Part shown: piece after piece, positions 1 to 8,064 of the stretch
Position numbering within the stretch: the stretch's first letter is position 1
Layout: every line of letters begins with the position of its first letter
Assembly: GCF_013408745.1 (NCBI RefSeq)
Contig: NZ_JACCBJ010000001.1
Coordinates: 3,534,001 to 3,598,000 of the forward strand
Source of the DNA: Leifsonia soli
GTDB taxonomy: Bacteria; Actinomycetota; Actinomycetes; Actinomycetales; Microbacteriaceae
Length of the DNA: 64,000 nucleotides
Direction: 5' to 3'
Position numbers and translations under genes: made by a program
Notes under the pieces: model-generated
The model's database searches: none
What the model saw: the letters and a program-made list of their open reading frames with translations, nothing else
Told to the model about the DNA's origin: nothing

Positions 1-1566
1 CTCGATCGCGTTCCAGCCGAGCCGCTGAGCCACCGCCGTGGCGTTGCCGCCGGTCGCCTGCAGTGCGACCAGGTCGAAGCGGTTGACGAGGATGGAGCGC
101 GCCAGCTTGTCGACGGCGTCGTCGACGTGGGTTCCGCCGTCCCACATCGTGAGCGTCGCGGCGTGCACGGCCGGCGGTGCGCCGGGCTCGGTCAGCGGGA
201 GCTCGACGGTCAGCGTCCCGGTCAGTCCGCTCGCCTCGGTGGCCAGCACGGTCAGCAGCGGCGTCTGGGCCGGGATGGATGCCGGGGTCGTCCCGGTCAC
301 GGTGCCGTCGGGGGCGACCGCGAGCCAGTCCGGGCCGGCCTGCGCGGTGAACGTGGCCGCGGCGGGAGCCGCGCCGCGGACGCCCGCCCACATCCCGGCG
401 ACGGAGAACCGCACCGCCGTCGACGGACCGACGGCCGGCCGCACGATGTCGTCGGTGAGGAAGTGGTCGACCGTCGGTTCCGTCGAGCCGGTGAGCGGCG
501 GCTCGGCCTTCAGGGTGAACGTGATCGGCGGTGCGAGGTTCACGTAGCCGTCGTCGTAGAGGAGCACCGCCGCGACGGTGTGACCACCGGTGAGCGCGCC
601 GGAGGGGATCGTGACCGTGCCGGAGGTGGCGTTCGGGACGTACTCCCAGGTCGTCGATGCGCCGTGCGACGCCCCACCGCTCGGCGCTGTGCTGGGATCG
701 TCGTAGACGCCGATCCAGTTCTTCGCGTTGGGGGTGGCGGTGGTGAACGAGAAGGTCAGCGGCTTCCCGGCCATCGGATCCTCGGTGAGCAACGTCAGCG
801 TCCCGCCGGCGGTCGGTCCGGACGCCGCCGCCGCGAGCCGGAAGACGACGGGCTGGGCGAGCCAGGTGTAGCCGTCGTCGGCGAGCAGGTAGGCGATGAC
901 GTCGTGCCCGGAGGTCAGTGCGCCAGCGGGGATGGTGACGGTGCCGGAGGTGCCGGAGACGTACGACCACGCCGTCGAGCCTGACCCCGGGTAGGTCTGG
1001 TTCAGCGGGGACTTTTTCGGGTCATCGTAGACGGCGATCCAGTCGGTGCCCGAGGCGTTCGCGTCGCCGGTGCGGTACGAGAAGGTGAGGTCGCCTCCCG
1101 CCCGCGGGGTGGTCGTCGTGAGGGCGAGCGAGCCGCTGGTCGTGTAGCCGACGTGGAAGGTGACCGGCTGCGCGAGCCAGGTGTAGCCGTCGGCGTACAG
1201 GAAGTAGGCGACGAGGTCGTGCCCGGGGGTCAGCCCCGTGCTCGCGACGGTCACCGTGCCGCTGGAGGATGCCGTCGTGGAGTCGACGTACGCCCAGTCG
1301 GTGGAGGAGCCGTGGCTCTTCTGGTCGGTCGGTCCGGTGGCGGGGTCGTTGTAGACGGCGACCCAGTTCTTCGTGTTCGGCTTGTCCGTCGTGTACGAGA
1401 ACGTGAGCGGATCGCCGGGCGCTGGTGCCGTGCTGGTGAGGGTCAGCGTCCCGTTCGGCGTCGGTGCCGCGGCGGCCGGCTGCGCGACGACGCCGAGCGC
1501 GGCCGTCGCGGCGACGACGGCGCCGATGAGGGCCGCGACGACGGCCGACCGGGTGATCCTGCGCAC
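1..1566 (-). CDS. Secreted multi-domain protein with degenerate endonuclease/exonuclease/phosphatase-like domain (3' part outside window)
   Basis: The GTG start at 1566 follows an AAGGAG Shine-Dalgarno. Residues 1-33 form a Sec signal (RR, long hydrophobic stretch, QPAAAAP). Three repeats of about 110 residues follow, each with TFSYxT, NWI/VAVYDDP and DGYTWLAQP motifs, which look like extracellular beta-sandwich modules. After an Ig-like linker, the last 50 residues in the window (TMWDGGTHVDD..., DLVALQATGG) align by eye with the start of EEP-fold domains of actinobacterial secreted phosphoesterases. In that family the motifs are usually NxWxGG and LQE; here the Asn is Thr and the Glu is Ala, so the domain may be catalytically dead. 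The protein is exported, probably cell-wall associated or free. Function beyond this is unknown, and the C-terminus is cut by the window edge. Confidence 0.75.
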   Translation of the reverse strand, partial: MRRITRSAVVAALIGAVVAATAALGVVAQPAAAAPTPNGTLTLTSTAPAPGDPLTFSYTTDKPNTKNWVAVYNDPATGPTDQKSHGSSTDWAYVDSTTASSSGTVTVASTGLTPGHDLVAYFLYADGYTWLAQPVTFHVGYTTSGSLALTTTTPRAGGDLTFSYRTGDANASGTDWIAVYDDPKKSPLNQTYPGSGSTAWSYVSGTSGTVTIPAGALTSGHDVIAYLLADDGYTWLAQPVVFRLAAAASGPTAGGTLTLLTEDPMAGKPLTFSFTTATPNAKNWIGVYDDPSTAPSGGASHGASTTWEYVPNATSGTVTIPSGALTGGHTVAAVLLYDDGYVNLAPPITFTLKAEPPLTGSTEPTVDHFLTDDIVRPAVGPSTAVRFSVAGMWAGVRGAAPAAATFTAQAGPDWLAVAPDGTVTGTTPASIPAQTPLLTVLATEASGLTGTLTVELPLTEPGAPPAVHAATLTMWDGGTHVDDAVDKLARSILVNRFDLVALQATGGNATAVAQRLGWNAIE

Positions 1567-1858
1567 GGGTGCTCCTTCGGGTGAGGCCGCGGGCCGGTGC
1601 GGGATCCCGAACTCGCACCGCGCCCGTCGGCACAGGTCCTCACCCAACCGACCGCACTCGTCGCGCACCCTGCCTGCGCGCGACCTGCGGGTGAACGGCC
1701 GTCGAACCGGAGCGGTCCACTTGGCGCCGTCTGCGCACTGACGGCGCGCAAACGATCCCGAGGATGCGCGGCGAAGCCCGACGATCGGAGAGACTGTCGT
1801 GTACATGTCGTCGCGACCGGGCGACGTCGTGCGCGCAGGATGGGCGGAAGGACCGGAC
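1567..1858. other. Intergenic region between divergent genes
   Basis: These 292 bases separate the minus-strand secreted protein from the GntR gene. The RBS of the secreted protein lies just inside the left edge. A TGTACA palindrome at 1800-1805 (in context GTGTACATG) fits the loose GntR half-site rule GT-N-AC and could be an autoregulatory operator. No convincing additional gene is seen; frames through here are shadows. Confidence 0.4.
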
Positions 1859-2596
1859 ATGCCGTCGCTGTATCGAGAGATCGCAGAAGACCTGGGTGCG
1901 CGCATCCTCCAGGGCGAGTTCCGAGCCGGCACCTCGCTGCCGTCGGAGAACCGGATGGCGGAGACCTACGGCGTCGCCCGAGGCACCGTGCGCCGAGCGC
2001 TCGCGCTGCTCCGAGCGCGCGGCGATCTGACCTCCCGGCAGGGATCGTCGTGGGTGGTCGCGGCCGCTCGTCAGGGGCAGGAGTTCGACGAGCTGCGCTC
2101 GTTCGCCCAGTGGGCGCGGAGCAGGGGGATGACACCGGGCGGGCAGGTGGTCTCGCTCCAGACGGCGCCGGCCCGGGTCGCCGAACGCCGTCGCCTGCAC
2201 CTCGACGAGGGCGACGAGGTGCTGCGGGTCGTCCGCGTCCGCACGCTCGACGGCCGGCGGGTGATGCTCGAGCGGACCACGTACGCCACCTGGATGATCC
2301 CGATCATCCAGTCGCTCTCGCCGCGCGAGGCGTCCGTCGTGCAGGTGCTCTTCGACCGGTTCGGGATCGTGACGGGCCAGGCCGACAACACGTTGGATGC
2401 GACGGCCGCGACCAGCGAGGACGCCCAGCTGCTCGGCGTTCGCCGGTCGTCGCCGCTGCTCCGGCTCCGCCGCGAGAGCTCGGACGCGGGTGGCCGGCCG
2501 ATCGAGTACGGCGAGGACCGCTACGTGCCGGGAACGGTCGCCTTCCAGGTGCACACCCGGCTGACCGCCGCCGCGATGCGCAGGATGGGCGGCTGA
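1859..2596 (+). CDS. GntR/HutC-family transcriptional regulator
   Basis: The protein has 245 residues. The N-terminal winged helix (LYREIAEDLGARI, SLPSENRMAETYGVARGTVRRAL) is the GntR DNA-binding domain. The remainder fits a UTRA ligand-binding domain, with the characteristic RVRTLDGRRVMLERTTY core strand and the closing GEDRYVPGTVAFQVH. I chose ATG 1859 rather than the in-frame ATG at 1799 because GGAAGGA sits 7 bases upstream and the wHTH starts right after it. HutC-type regulators usually bind a small metabolite, often a sugar phosphate or amino-acid derivative; the ligand here cannot be read. The neighbours (secreted protein, hydrolase) do not settle the regulon. Confidence 0.85.
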   Translation: MPSLYREIAEDLGARILQGEFRAGTSLPSENRMAETYGVARGTVRRALALLRARGDLTSRQGSSWVVAAARQGQEFDELRSFAQWARSRGMTPGGQVVSLQTAPARVAERRRLHLDEGDEVLRVVRVRTLDGRRVMLERTTYATWMIPIIQSLSPREASVVQVLFDRFGIVTGQADNTLDATAATSEDAQLLGVRRSSPLLRLRRESSDAGGRPIEYGEDRYVPGTVAFQVHTRLTAAAMRRMGG

Positions 2597-2680
2597 GCCA
2601 TCCGCCCCGTGCCGTGACTGCGCGGCGAAGCCGGTGCTATGCTTCCCCGGTCCGTGCAGCAGATCGAGGAGGTGATACCC

Positions 2681-2731
2681 ATGAGCGAAACGACGTGGGT
2701 GCTCCTCTCTGAGGACACGGTCGGGCGATAG
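2681..2731 (+). CDS. Putative 16-residue leader peptide
   Basis: A very strong GAGGAGGTG ribosome-binding site sits 7-8 bases before an ATG that opens a 16-codon ORF (MSETTWVLLSEDTVGR). It ends 44 bases before the alpha/beta hydrolase gene. The RBS (GAGGAG 2666-2671, ACCC 2677-2680) can pair with GGGTGCTCCTC at 2697-2707 inside the ORF, which would hide the RBS. A TATGCT -10-like hexamer lies at about 2638. Such an RBS and short ORF suggest a leader or attenuator for the downstream gene, but it could also be a small protein in its own right. There is no recognised family. Confidence 0.4.
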   Translation: MSETTWVLLSEDTVGR

Positions 2732-2775
2732 GTCGTCCGGGAGCGCCCTTCAGGCACTCCACGAAAGGCACGACC

Positions 2776-3519
2776 ATGCACCTCGAATTCACTTCAGAAC
2801 ACCACAAGAGCGACGGCGTCATCGAGCGTCGCTTCACCCTCGACGGCATCCCGGGCATCCTCTGGACGCCCGCGTCCGCCTCGCCCTCCGCACCCGTCCC
2901 GCTGATCCTCCTCGGGCACCCCGGGGGCATCGAGCAGATGCACCCGCGCCTCGCTGGACGGGCCGTCCGGGCCGCAGCGGACGGCTTCGCCTCGCTCACC
3001 ATCGAACTGCCGGGAACGGGAGACCGCCCGCCGGTGCCGGTGACGGAGGAGGCGCGCGCCGACCTCCGCCGCACCCTCGCGGCCGGCGATCCGGTCGGTC
3101 CGGACCTCGTCGACCGGCTCGTCCTCCCGCTCGTCGACGGGGCCGTCCCGGAATGGCGGTCGGCGGTGGATGCGGCGCTCGCGCTCCCCGAGATCGGCGG
3201 CCCCGTGGCGTACTCGGGCGGCTTCATCTCGATCGGCGTCCGGCTCGCGCTCGCCGAACCGCGGGTGGTCGCCGCCGGGCTCTTCGCCGGCAGTTACATC
3301 CCGGCGGTCATCCTGGAGGAGGCGCGGCGGGTCACCATCCCGCTGCACGTCCTCCTGCAGTGGGACGACGAGGGCAACGACCGGCAGGCCGCCCTCGACC
3401 TGTTCGACGCCTTCGGCTCGGCGGAGAAGACGTTGCAGGCGAATCTCGGCGGCCATCGCGGCGTCCCCGCGTTCGCCGGCGAGGACGCGGCTCGGTTCTT
3501 CGCCCGGCACCTGCGCTGA
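2776..3519 (+). CDS. Alpha/beta hydrolase (dienelactone hydrolase-like)
   Basis: A 247-residue cytoplasmic hydrolase. The oxyanion-region motif LLGHPGG comes early, the nucleophile elbow reads AYSGG (G-x-S-x-G with Ala in the first position), the acid is probably the Asp in LQWDDEGND, and the catalytic His is in LGGHRGVP near the C-terminus. The order Ser-Asp-His and the LHVLLQWDDEG strand are typical of dienelactone hydrolase or acyl-peptidase-like folds. The substrate is unknown. It is preceded by GAAAGG and by the candidate leader ORF, and followed by a strong hairpin, so it appears to be a single-gene unit. Confidence 0.75.
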   Translation: MHLEFTSEHHKSDGVIERRFTLDGIPGILWTPASASPSAPVPLILLGHPGGIEQMHPRLAGRAVRAAADGFASLTIELPGTGDRPPVPVTEEARADLRRTLAAGDPVGPDLVDRLVLPLVDGAVPEWRSAVDAALALPEIGGPVAYSGGFISIGVRLALAEPRVVAAGLFAGSYIPAVILEEARRVTIPLHVLLQWDDEGNDRQAALDLFDAFGSAEKTLQANLGGHRGVPAFAGEDAARFFARHLR

Positions 3520-3524
3520 CGACG

Positions 3525-3556
3525 CCGGGCCGCCCGCTGGAGGGCGGGCGGCCCGG
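3525..3556 (+). terminator. Hairpin terminator after the hydrolase
   Basis: Perfect 13-bp GC-rich stem (CCGGGCCGCCCGC paired with GCGGGCGGCCCGG) with a short loop, starting 6 bases after the hydrolase stop. No T-run follows, as is common in high-GC actinobacteria. Confidence 0.7.
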
Positions 3557-3626
3557 TGCATTGCGCGTCGCGGGCGCCTGTGCAACGGGGGATGCGAGGA
3601 GTGCGGCCGCGGGTACCGTGGCAGCC

Positions 3627-4067
3627 GTGCAGACCTTCCTGCCCTATCCCTCGTTCGCCCGGAGCGTCCGCGTGCTCGACCGTGCCCGGATGGGCAAGCA
3701 GCGCGTCGAGGCGCTGCAGGTGCTCCGCGCGATCACCGTGCCCGGTTACGGGTGGCGCCACCATCCCGTCGCGAAGATGTGGCGCGGCTACCTGCCCGCT
3801 CTCACCAAGTACGCGCTCGAGTCGGCCGACGCCTGGATCGAGCTCGGCCACGCCGACACGGTCCGCCCGCAGGTGCTGACTTTCGCTCCGGAGGTCGACG
3901 CACGGGCGCAGGAGGAGCTCGAACTGCCGCCGTGGATCGGCGACCCGGCGTTCCATCTGAGCCATCAGTCCAACCTGGTCCGCAAGGACCCCGCGTTCTA
4001 CCGGCCGCTCTTCCCGGACGTGCCCGACGACCTGCCCTACGTCTGGCCGGTGCCGCCGGTAGCATGA
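3627..4067 (+). CDS. MSMEG_6728-like / pyrimidine-dimer glycosylase-fold protein
   Basis: A 146-residue protein starting at GTG 3627 (MQTFLPYPSF). The opening QTFLPYPSFARSVRVLD and later RMGKQRVEALQVLRA, WRHHPVAKMW and FHLSHQSNLVRKDPAFY match the actinobacterial MSMEG_6728 family, which shares the PF03013 fold with T4 endonuclease V-like pyrimidine-dimer DNA glycosylases. Family membership is firm. A DNA repair role is inferred from the fold and is not proven for this branch. A GTG three codons earlier (3618) is an alternative start. It is followed 4 bases later by a small conserved gene, suggesting co-transcription. Confidence 0.75.
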   Translation: MQTFLPYPSFARSVRVLDRARMGKQRVEALQVLRAITVPGYGWRHHPVAKMWRGYLPALTKYALESADAWIELGHADTVRPQVLTFAPEVDARAQEELELPPWIGDPAFHLSHQSNLVRKDPAFYRPLFPDVPDDLPYVWPVPPVA

Positions 4068-4071
4068 CCGC

Positions 4072-4299
4072 ATGACAGACCCGACACAGGAGCAGCTCGA
4101 GGCGTCCGACAAGGTCGAGAAGCGCACCGTGGGCGACGAGATCCGCTACTACGTGAAGAACATCCGCGAGCACTGGCCCGTCGTCGTGGAGAACGATCCG
4201 GATGCGGCCGGGCATGAGGCCTGGTGGACGGCGGACGGCAAATTCCACGCAACGCACGCGCAGCTGCGCCGGGATGCGATGGTCGGCGGGATCGTCTAG
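4072..4299 (+). CDS. Small conserved hypothetical protein
   Basis: A 75-residue acidic protein starting 4 bases after the preceding stop. The N-terminus is helical and charged (EQLEASDKVEKRTVGDEIRYYVKNIREHWP), followed by HEAWWTADGKFHATHAQLRRDAM. There is no signal peptide and no membrane segment. I do not recognise a named family. It is probably translated with the upstream gene. Confidence 0.6.
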   Translation: MTDPTQEQLEASDKVEKRTVGDEIRYYVKNIREHWPVVVENDPDAAGHEAWWTADGKFHATHAQLRRDAMVGGIV

Positions 4300-4335
4300 C
4301 GCTCCGGCTCCAATTCGCCCGGCTCGCGCTCGATG

Positions 4336-4351
4336 ATCGAATCGGTTCGAT
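4336..4351. promoter_or_regulatory. LacI operator palindrome (copy 1)
   Basis: ATCGAATCGGTTCGAT is an imperfect palindrome, with ATCGAA paired to TTCGAT around a CG-containing centre. It lies 46 bases before the LacI start at 4398. The same core (TCGAA-N-CGGTTCGA) recurs three times before the paralogous LacI gene at 5699, so this is probably the binding site of one or both regulators. Confidence 0.75.
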
Positions 4352-4397
4352 GCCCGTGACCGTGTGAGAATTGACGAGGCGAACGGCTGGAGGGGCG

Positions 4398-5414
4398 ATG
4401 GCGGCGACGATCCGGGATGTGGCACGGGTCGCGGGGGTGACCCCGAGCACCGTGTCGTACGCGCTGTCGGGCAAACGGGCCATCTCCGAGGAGACGCGGG
4501 AGCGCATCCAGCGGGCCATCGCCGAGCTCGACTTCACGCCCAATGCCGGCGCCCGCGCCCTGGCGCTCTCGCAGACGAACGTGCTCGGTCTGTTCCTCCA
4601 GTTCCAGGAGGACGAGTTCGCCCCCGCCATGCTGCAGTACGTGCTGCCGGTGTCGACGACGGCCCGCAATCACGGTTTCGACCTGCTGATGGTGACCGAT
4701 CCGGATGTGGATGCGGCCATCCGCCGCACGACCTCGTCGGCGATGGTGGACGGCGTCGTGCTTCTCGACGTGACGTATGACGACCCGCGGCTGGAGCCGC
4801 TCCGGCAGACGCGCCAGCCGGTCGCGCTCATCGGCTACGCGAAGAACGCCGAGGGGTTCGACGCGGTCGACCTCGACTTCGGCGAGGCGGCGCGCAACGC
4901 TCTCGATCACCTGGCCGGCCTCGGCCATCGGGAGGTCGTGCTGGTCACGCCGCCGCGGCACGTCTTCGAGCGCGGCGGCTCCTACGCCTGGCGGTTCAGC
5001 GACGCGGCGGCCGAGCGGGCGGCCCGCCACGGCATGCAGCTGCACATCGTGGAGGGGGAGTCGCGGCAGCCCGCGCTCGGCCAGGCGGTGACGGCGGCGC
5101 TCGACCGCTATCCGTCCGCGACCGGGCTCGTCGTGCACAACGACGCCACGATCGCCGCGCTCCCGTCGCTCCTGCACGACCGCGGGATCTCGGTGCCGGA
5201 CGACCTCTCCGTCGTCGGCATGTTCTCGGCGGAGTTCGGGACGGCCTTCTCGCTGCCGTACACCTCGGTCGACACGCGCCCGGAGCTCCTGGGCGAGTGG
5301 GCCGTGTCCCGGCTCGTGGAGCGCATCGCGGATCCCGATGGCGCGGAGCCGCCCCAGGTCCGGCTGATCGAGCCCGGATTCGTCGACCGCGGCAGCACCC
5401 GCGCCGTCGGCTGA
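4398..5414 (+). CDS. LacI-family regulator, paralogue A
   Basis: A 338-residue LacI protein. The HTH headpiece is TIRDVARVAGVTPSTVSYAL, followed by a hinge and a periplasmic-binding-protein-like effector domain (VVHNDATIAALPSLL, VPDDLSVVGMFSAEFG). ATG 4398 was chosen because GGAGGGGCG sits directly upstream and the HTH begins at residue 4. It is clearly a tandem paralogue of the gene at 5699: long shared runs such as ADEFAPAML-like and HVFERGG segments, and recognition-helix residues PS/Y versus TS/Y. It likely represses itself and the downstream arabinoside operon through the shared operators. Confidence 0.88.
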   Translation: MAATIRDVARVAGVTPSTVSYALSGKRAISEETRERIQRAIAELDFTPNAGARALALSQTNVLGLFLQFQEDEFAPAMLQYVLPVSTTARNHGFDLLMVTDPDVDAAIRRTTSSAMVDGVVLLDVTYDDPRLEPLRQTRQPVALIGYAKNAEGFDAVDLDFGEAARNALDHLAGLGHREVVLVTPPRHVFERGGSYAWRFSDAAAERAARHGMQLHIVEGESRQPALGQAVTAALDRYPSATGLVVHNDATIAALPSLLHDRGISVPDDLSVVGMFSAEFGTAFSLPYTSVDTRPELLGEWAVSRLVERIADPDGAEPPQVRLIEPGFVDRGSTRAVG

Positions 5415-5698
5415 CCGCGCCCGCGCGCGCTCCCCGCCTCTCCCCGCCCCCTTCGCAACATTTGCGCCAAATCTGCGTTATGGAGGAGGCTGTCGAAGCG
5501 GTTCGGGTGCGGGGCGGATCGAGCCGGGGTGAGGGGTCCGCTGGGCGATTCGGGGGCCGGTTTTGCGCAAGCGGAGGCTGAATCGGGGGAAAGCGAAGCG
5601 GTTCGACTTGTGCGGCGCGTGCGAGCGCGCTATCTTCATCGAAGCGGTTCGACGATGGTCGAGCCGGACACTTCCCGATGGAGCGAAGGAGGGGCGCG
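5415..5698 (+). promoter_or_regulatory. Intergenic control region with three LacI operators
   Basis: This 284-base gap between the two LacI genes holds three copies of the palindrome TCGAAGCGGTTCGA: 5493-5506 (last base G), 5593-5606 (first base G) and 5639-5652 (perfect). Centre-to-centre spacings are 100 and 46 bases. A TATCTTC segment at 5631 lies between the second and third copies and could be a -10 element. Spaced operators suggest looping or cooperative repression. No gene is seen in the gap. Confidence 0.75.
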
Positions 5699-6706
5699 AT
5701 GGCCGTCACCATCACCGACGTGGCTCGAGCCGCCGGCGTCTCCACGAGCACCGTCTCGTACGCCCTCTCGGGCAAGCGCTCGATCTCCCCGGACACCCGC
5801 CGTCGCATCGACGAGGCGATCACGTCCCTCGGCTTCATCGTCAACGCGGGCGCCCGCGCCCTCGCCACGTCGCAGACGATGGTCATCGGCCTGCTCACCC
5901 AGTTCCACGCCGACGAGTTCGCCCCCGCCATGCTCGAGTACATCCTCCCCGTGTCCGACACGGCCCGGGAGCTCGGCTACGACATCCTGCTGGTCACCGA
6001 GCTCGACAGCGTCGCCGCGCTGCGCCGCGTCACCAGCTCCGGGATGGTCGACGGCGTCGTCCTGCTCGACGTCGTCCACGAGGACCCGCGGCTCGCCACT
6101 CTCCGCGACGCAGCGCAGCCCGGAGCCCTCGTCGGGCTGCCCAAGCACACCGAGGGCCTCGACGTCTTCGACCTCGACTTCGGGGAGTCCGCCCGCCTGC
6201 TGGTCGATCACCTGTACGCGCGCGGCCACCGCGAGATCATCGTCGTGTCGCCCCCGCTGCACGTCTTCGAGCGCGGAGGCGCATACGGCTGGCGGTTCCG
6301 GGATGCCGCCCTCGAGCGCGCAGCCCGCTACGGCCTGCAGATGCACCCGTACTACGGCGAGTCGCGGCAGCCCGAGATCGGCCGCAGCATCAACGCGATG
6401 CTCGACGCCCGGCCGACCGCCACCGCGCTGATCGTCCACAACGACGCCACGATCGCCGCGCTGCCCTCGGTGCTCACCGCGCGCGGCGTCAGCACCCCCG
6501 ACGACCTCTCGGTCGTCAGCCTCTATGCGAAGGACTTCGGGCGAGCGTTCTCCCTGCCGTACACGGCGGTCGAGAGTTCGCCCGACGAGCTGGGCCGCTC
6601 GGCGGTCCGGCAGCTCGTCCGGCGGATCACCTCCCCTGATCTCGCCGGCCCGGCGGTGACGAGATTCGTCGCCCCCGAAATAACTGACCGCGGGAGCACC
6701 CGATGA
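5699..6706 (+). CDS. LacI-family regulator, paralogue B
   Basis: A 335-residue paralogue of the gene at 4398. The headpiece reads TITDVARAAGVSTSTVSYAL; the effector domain carries IVHNDATIAALPSVL and TPDDLSVVSLYAKDFG. ATG 5699 follows GAAGGAGGGGCG; an in-frame ATG at 5678 lacks an RBS. It lies 70 bases upstream of the sugar-binding protein gene and is preceded by three operators, so it is the likely dedicated, autoregulated repressor of the importer and glycosidase genes. The inducer is probably an arabinose-containing saccharide, inferred from the GH127 gene. Confidence 0.88.
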   Translation: MAVTITDVARAAGVSTSTVSYALSGKRSISPDTRRRIDEAITSLGFIVNAGARALATSQTMVIGLLTQFHADEFAPAMLEYILPVSDTARELGYDILLVTELDSVAALRRVTSSGMVDGVVLLDVVHEDPRLATLRDAAQPGALVGLPKHTEGLDVFDLDFGESARLLVDHLYARGHREIIVVSPPLHVFERGGAYGWRFRDAALERAARYGLQMHPYYGESRQPEIGRSINAMLDARPTATALIVHNDATIAALPSVLTARGVSTPDDLSVVSLYAKDFGRAFSLPYTAVESSPDELGRSAVRQLVRRITSPDLAGPAVTRFVAPEITDRGSTR

Positions 6707-6776
6707 ACCGCCCAACGCAGCATGCTCAGCGCCCCCGGCCGGACTCGACCAAGTGCACGATTCAAGGAGGAATACT

Positions 6777-8027
6777 GTGATCACCAAGAAGACCTCGCGC
6801 CTGCTCGGCGCAGCGGTCGTCGCCGCGGCGGTCGTCGCCGGCGTCGCCGCCTGCTCGGGCTCGGGCTCCGGCTCGAGCGGAAGCGCCGGAGGCACGTACA
6901 CGTTCTGGGACCCGTACCCGCAGTTCGACGCATCGGCCGACTGGACGAAGCTCGTCGAGCAGTGCGGGACGGATGCCGGAGTGACCGTGAAGCGCACCGG
7001 CTACGACACCAGCGACCTGACCAACAAGGCGCTGCTCGCGGGCCAGCAGGGCAACTCGCCCGATCTGCTGCTCGTCGACAACCCGGTCGTCTCGACGCTG
7101 GCCGAGGCCGGCATCCTGACCACCACGTCGGAGAACAAGCTCGACACGTCCGACATCCAGAAGAACATCCTGGCCGCGGGTCAGCTGGACGGGAAGACGT
7201 ACGGCGTCCCGATCGGGGCCAACACCCTGGCCCTCTACTACAACAAGGCCGTCCTGTCGGCCGCCGGTGTCGACGCGAGCTCGATCACGGACTGGTCGAC
7301 GCTCACCGACGCGCTGGGCAAGGTGACCGCAGCGGGCAAGAAGGGCATCACGTTCTCGGCCATCGGCACCGAAGAGGGCAGCTTCCAGTTCCTGCCGTGG
7401 TTCTGGGGCTCCGGCGCCAACCTGACCAAGCTGGACTCGGACAAGGCCGAGAAGGCGCTGACGCTGTGGACGGACTGGCTCAAGAAGGGCTACGCACCGA
7501 ACTCGGTCATCAACAACACGCAGACCACCTCGTGGCAGGAGTTCGCCACCGGCGACTATGCGTTCGGCGAGAACGGCACCTGGCAGCTGGGCAACGTGAA
7601 GAAGGCCGGCATCGACTACGGCATCCTCAGCATCCCGGCGATGGATGGGGGAGCGGCTCCCGCTCCGACCGGCGGCGAGTTCATGACGATCCCCGTCCAG
7701 AAGGACACCGCCCGGTACGCCACCTCGAAGAAGATCGCGGAGTGCCTCACCAGCACCAAGAGCTTCGTGAAGACCGACACCACCCTCTCCTACATCGCCC
7801 CCACCGAGGCGGCGCAGAAGGAGCAGGTCGCCGCGAACCCGGAGCTGAAGCCGTGGGTCGACGCCGTGGCCGCCGCGAAGGGCCGCACCAGCGACGACCT
7901 CGGGACGAAATACCCGAAGATCTCCAAGGAGTTGTGGACCGCCGTCCAGAACGCCCTGAGCGGATCGCAGTCGCCGGCGGACGCCTTGAAGGCGGCCCAG
8001 ACGGCAGCGGCCGCCGCCACGAAGTAA
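6777..8027 (+). CDS. CUT1 ABC transporter sugar-binding lipoprotein
   Basis: A 416-residue solute-binding protein. The start is GTG 6777, behind a textbook AAGGAGGAA. The signal peptide ends in a lipobox with Cys26 (VAAC), so it is anchored on the outer face of the membrane. The fold is cluster B/MalE-like (TYTFWDPYPQFD, GVPIGANTLALYYNKAVL, FATGDYAFGENGTWQLG). It captures an oligosaccharide for the permeases encoded next. The GH127 and GH63-like genes downstream point to plant arabinooligosaccharides as substrate. Confidence 0.9.
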   Translation: MITKKTSRLLGAAVVAAAVVAGVAACSGSGSGSSGSAGGTYTFWDPYPQFDASADWTKLVEQCGTDAGVTVKRTGYDTSDLTNKALLAGQQGNSPDLLLVDNPVVSTLAEAGILTTTSENKLDTSDIQKNILAAGQLDGKTYGVPIGANTLALYYNKAVLSAAGVDASSITDWSTLTDALGKVTAAGKKGITFSAIGTEEGSFQFLPWFWGSGANLTKLDSDKAEKALTLWTDWLKKGYAPNSVINNTQTTSWQEFATGDYAFGENGTWQLGNVKKAGIDYGILSIPAMDGGAAPAPTGGEFMTIPVQKDTARYATSKKIAECLTSTKSFVKTDTTLSYIAPTEAAQKEQVAANPELKPWVDAVAAAKGRTSDDLGTKYPKISKELWTAVQNALSGSQSPADALKAAQTAAAAATK

Positions 8028-8064
8028 CCAGAGCACGACCAGCACGCAACTGAGGGAAACACCG

